Assembly (NCBI GenBank): GCA_021838635.1 | Contig: JAKCDC010000011.1 | Location: 1-64,000, forward strand | DNA: 64,000 nt | Direction: 5' to 3' | Source: Pseudomonadota bacterium | Lineage (GTDB): Bacteria; Pseudomonadota; Gammaproteobacteria; Steroidobacterales; Steroidobacteraceae | Position numbers and translations under genes: made by a program | Notes under the pieces: generated by a model | The model's input: only the letters and a program-made list of their open reading frames with translations | Database searches by the model: none | Told to the model about the DNA's origin: nothing | Shown here: in pieces, positions 63,527-64,000 of the stretch | How positions within the stretch are numbered: position 1 is the first letter of the stretch | Layout: every line of letters starts with the position of its first letter

Positions 63527-64000
63527 ATGAGCATCAAGTCCGACCATTGGATCCGTCGCATGGCGCATGAGCACGGCATGATCGAGCCGTTTGCGGCCGA
63601 GCAGGTTCGCTACGTCGACGGCCACAAGATCGTCTCCTACGGCACATCGAGCTACGGCTACGACGTCCGCTGTGCGGATGAGTTCAAGATCTTCACCAAC
63701 ATCAACTCGACCATCGTCGATCCGAAGGCCTTCGACGAGAAGAGTTTCGTCGACGTGAAGTCCGATGTGTGCGTGATCCCGCCGAATTCCTTTGCGCTGG
63801 CGCGCACGGTGGAGTACTTCCGGATTCCGCGCAGCGTGCTCACCGTGTGTCTCGGGAAATCGACCTACGCACGCTGCTTCCGCGGCGATACCCGCGTGGC
63901 CCTTGTCGACGGCACCGCTGCGACGCTCGAGGAGATGGCGCGTCGGCATGAGTCCGGCGAGCTGTTCTGGGGGTACAGCATTGCACCGAACGGCCGGCTC
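63527..64000 (+). CDS. dcd: dCTP deaminase, N-terminal part, interrupted by an intein and cut by window edge
   Basis: The first 116 codons ([20 protein letters not shown]..., [47 protein letters not shown]) are the conserved N-terminal half of trimeric dCTP deaminase, which makes dUTP from dCTP. GKSTYAR holds the active-site Ser112 and Arg116. In ordinary Dcd the chain goes on with Cys-Gly and later the catalytic Glu. Here codon 117 starts an intein (63875 onward), and the frame stays open to the edge. The rest of Dcd must lie beyond the window, so splicing is required for activity. Confidence 0.93.
   Translation, partial: MSIKSDHWIRRMAHEHGMIEPFAAEQVRYVDGHKIVSYGTSSYGYDVRCADEFKIFTNINSTIVDPKAFDEKSFVDVKSDVCVIPPNSFALARTVEYFRIPRSVLTVCLGKSTYARCFRGDTRVALVDGTAATLEEMARRHESGELFWGYSIAPNGRL
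63875..64000 (+). other. Intein N-terminal splicing region inside dcd (partial)
   Basis: From codon 117 the sequence reads [20 protein letters not shown], then [20 protein letters not shown]. This is intein block A (nucleophile Cys1, GDT-x-V-x-L-x-DG) in the Hint fold. It has no place in dCTP deaminase, whose own Cys after GKSTYAR should follow the intein as the +1 residue. The 42 visible residues do not show block B, any endonuclease or the C-terminal His-Asn. The call rests on block A plus the abrupt change in the middle of a conserved enzyme motif. Confidence 0.88.

Overview
The window is high-GC bacterial DNA. Its housekeeping genes (homodimeric aceE with aceF and lpdA, a metG-rnfB-nth-DUF1841 run, mrp next to dcd, uup, rhlE, nadC, pyrC, rnt, grxD) are of gammaproteobacterial type. 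Two PEP-CTERM proteins and a FeS-type photolyase fit an environmental gammaproteobacterium, possibly of the Nevskiales/Steroidobacterales/Chromatiales kind. Sequence alone does not allow a genus call.

Left edge (1-2.6 kb): a truncated RelE-like toxin gene, then fossil pieces of an integrative element (integrase and hypothetical-gene fragments). They are split by a 250-bp IS-end remnant. A PEP-CTERM gene follows, behind a textbook sigma-54 promoter. 2.7-9.1 kb: a membrane protein, a class III CoA-transferase, a photolyase operon (a DUF2256 mini-protein, a FeS cryptochrome/photolyase and a photolyase-like protein without an N-terminal antenna domain) and an old-yellow-enzyme oxidoreductase. 9.2-19.1 kb: a block suited to low-oxygen or low-energy survival, with pyruvate:ferredoxin oxidoreductase, an NAD(P)H:ferredoxin-type oxidoreductase, a ribosome-hibernation factor, a CBS protein, two universal stress proteins and alpha-glucan phosphorylase. 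19.1-24.5 kb: uup, rhlE, hsp20 and a LysE-type exporter.

25.1-31.6 kb is a 6.5-kb integrative element inserted in the 3' end of tRNA-Thr(CGT). The att repeats, paired 12-bp-phased arm-type repeats at both ends, the integrase next to the tRNA, a higBA module with a palindromic operator, and a tightly overlapping operon are all visible. The operon's ATPase/helicase gene carries an in-frame amber codon. Just outside the element lies a second PEP-CTERM gene, again with a sigma-54-like promoter.

32.9-45.4 kb: a Fur-family regulator, a GAF-PAS-PAS-GGDEF-EAL protein, a DUF374 acyltransferase divergent from a cytochrome P450/fatty-acyl-AMP ligase-carrier protein pair, then nadC, DUF1289, grxD, rnt, pyrC and an M17 aminopeptidase. 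45.6-54 kb: the pyruvate dehydrogenase operon (E3 with its own lipoyl domain and a hexanucleotide repeat in the linker), phenylacetate-CoA ligase and aquaporin. 53.6-63.5 kb: DUF1841-nth-rnfB-metG, two PilT/PilU-family ATPases preceded by a HEAT-repeat/protein-kinase fusion, and mrp.

The right edge holds the most striking item. The dCTP deaminase reading frame passes its active-site motif GKSTYAR and then enters an intein N-terminus (C-F-R-G-D-T-R-V...) instead of the normal continuation. The window ends inside this intein.
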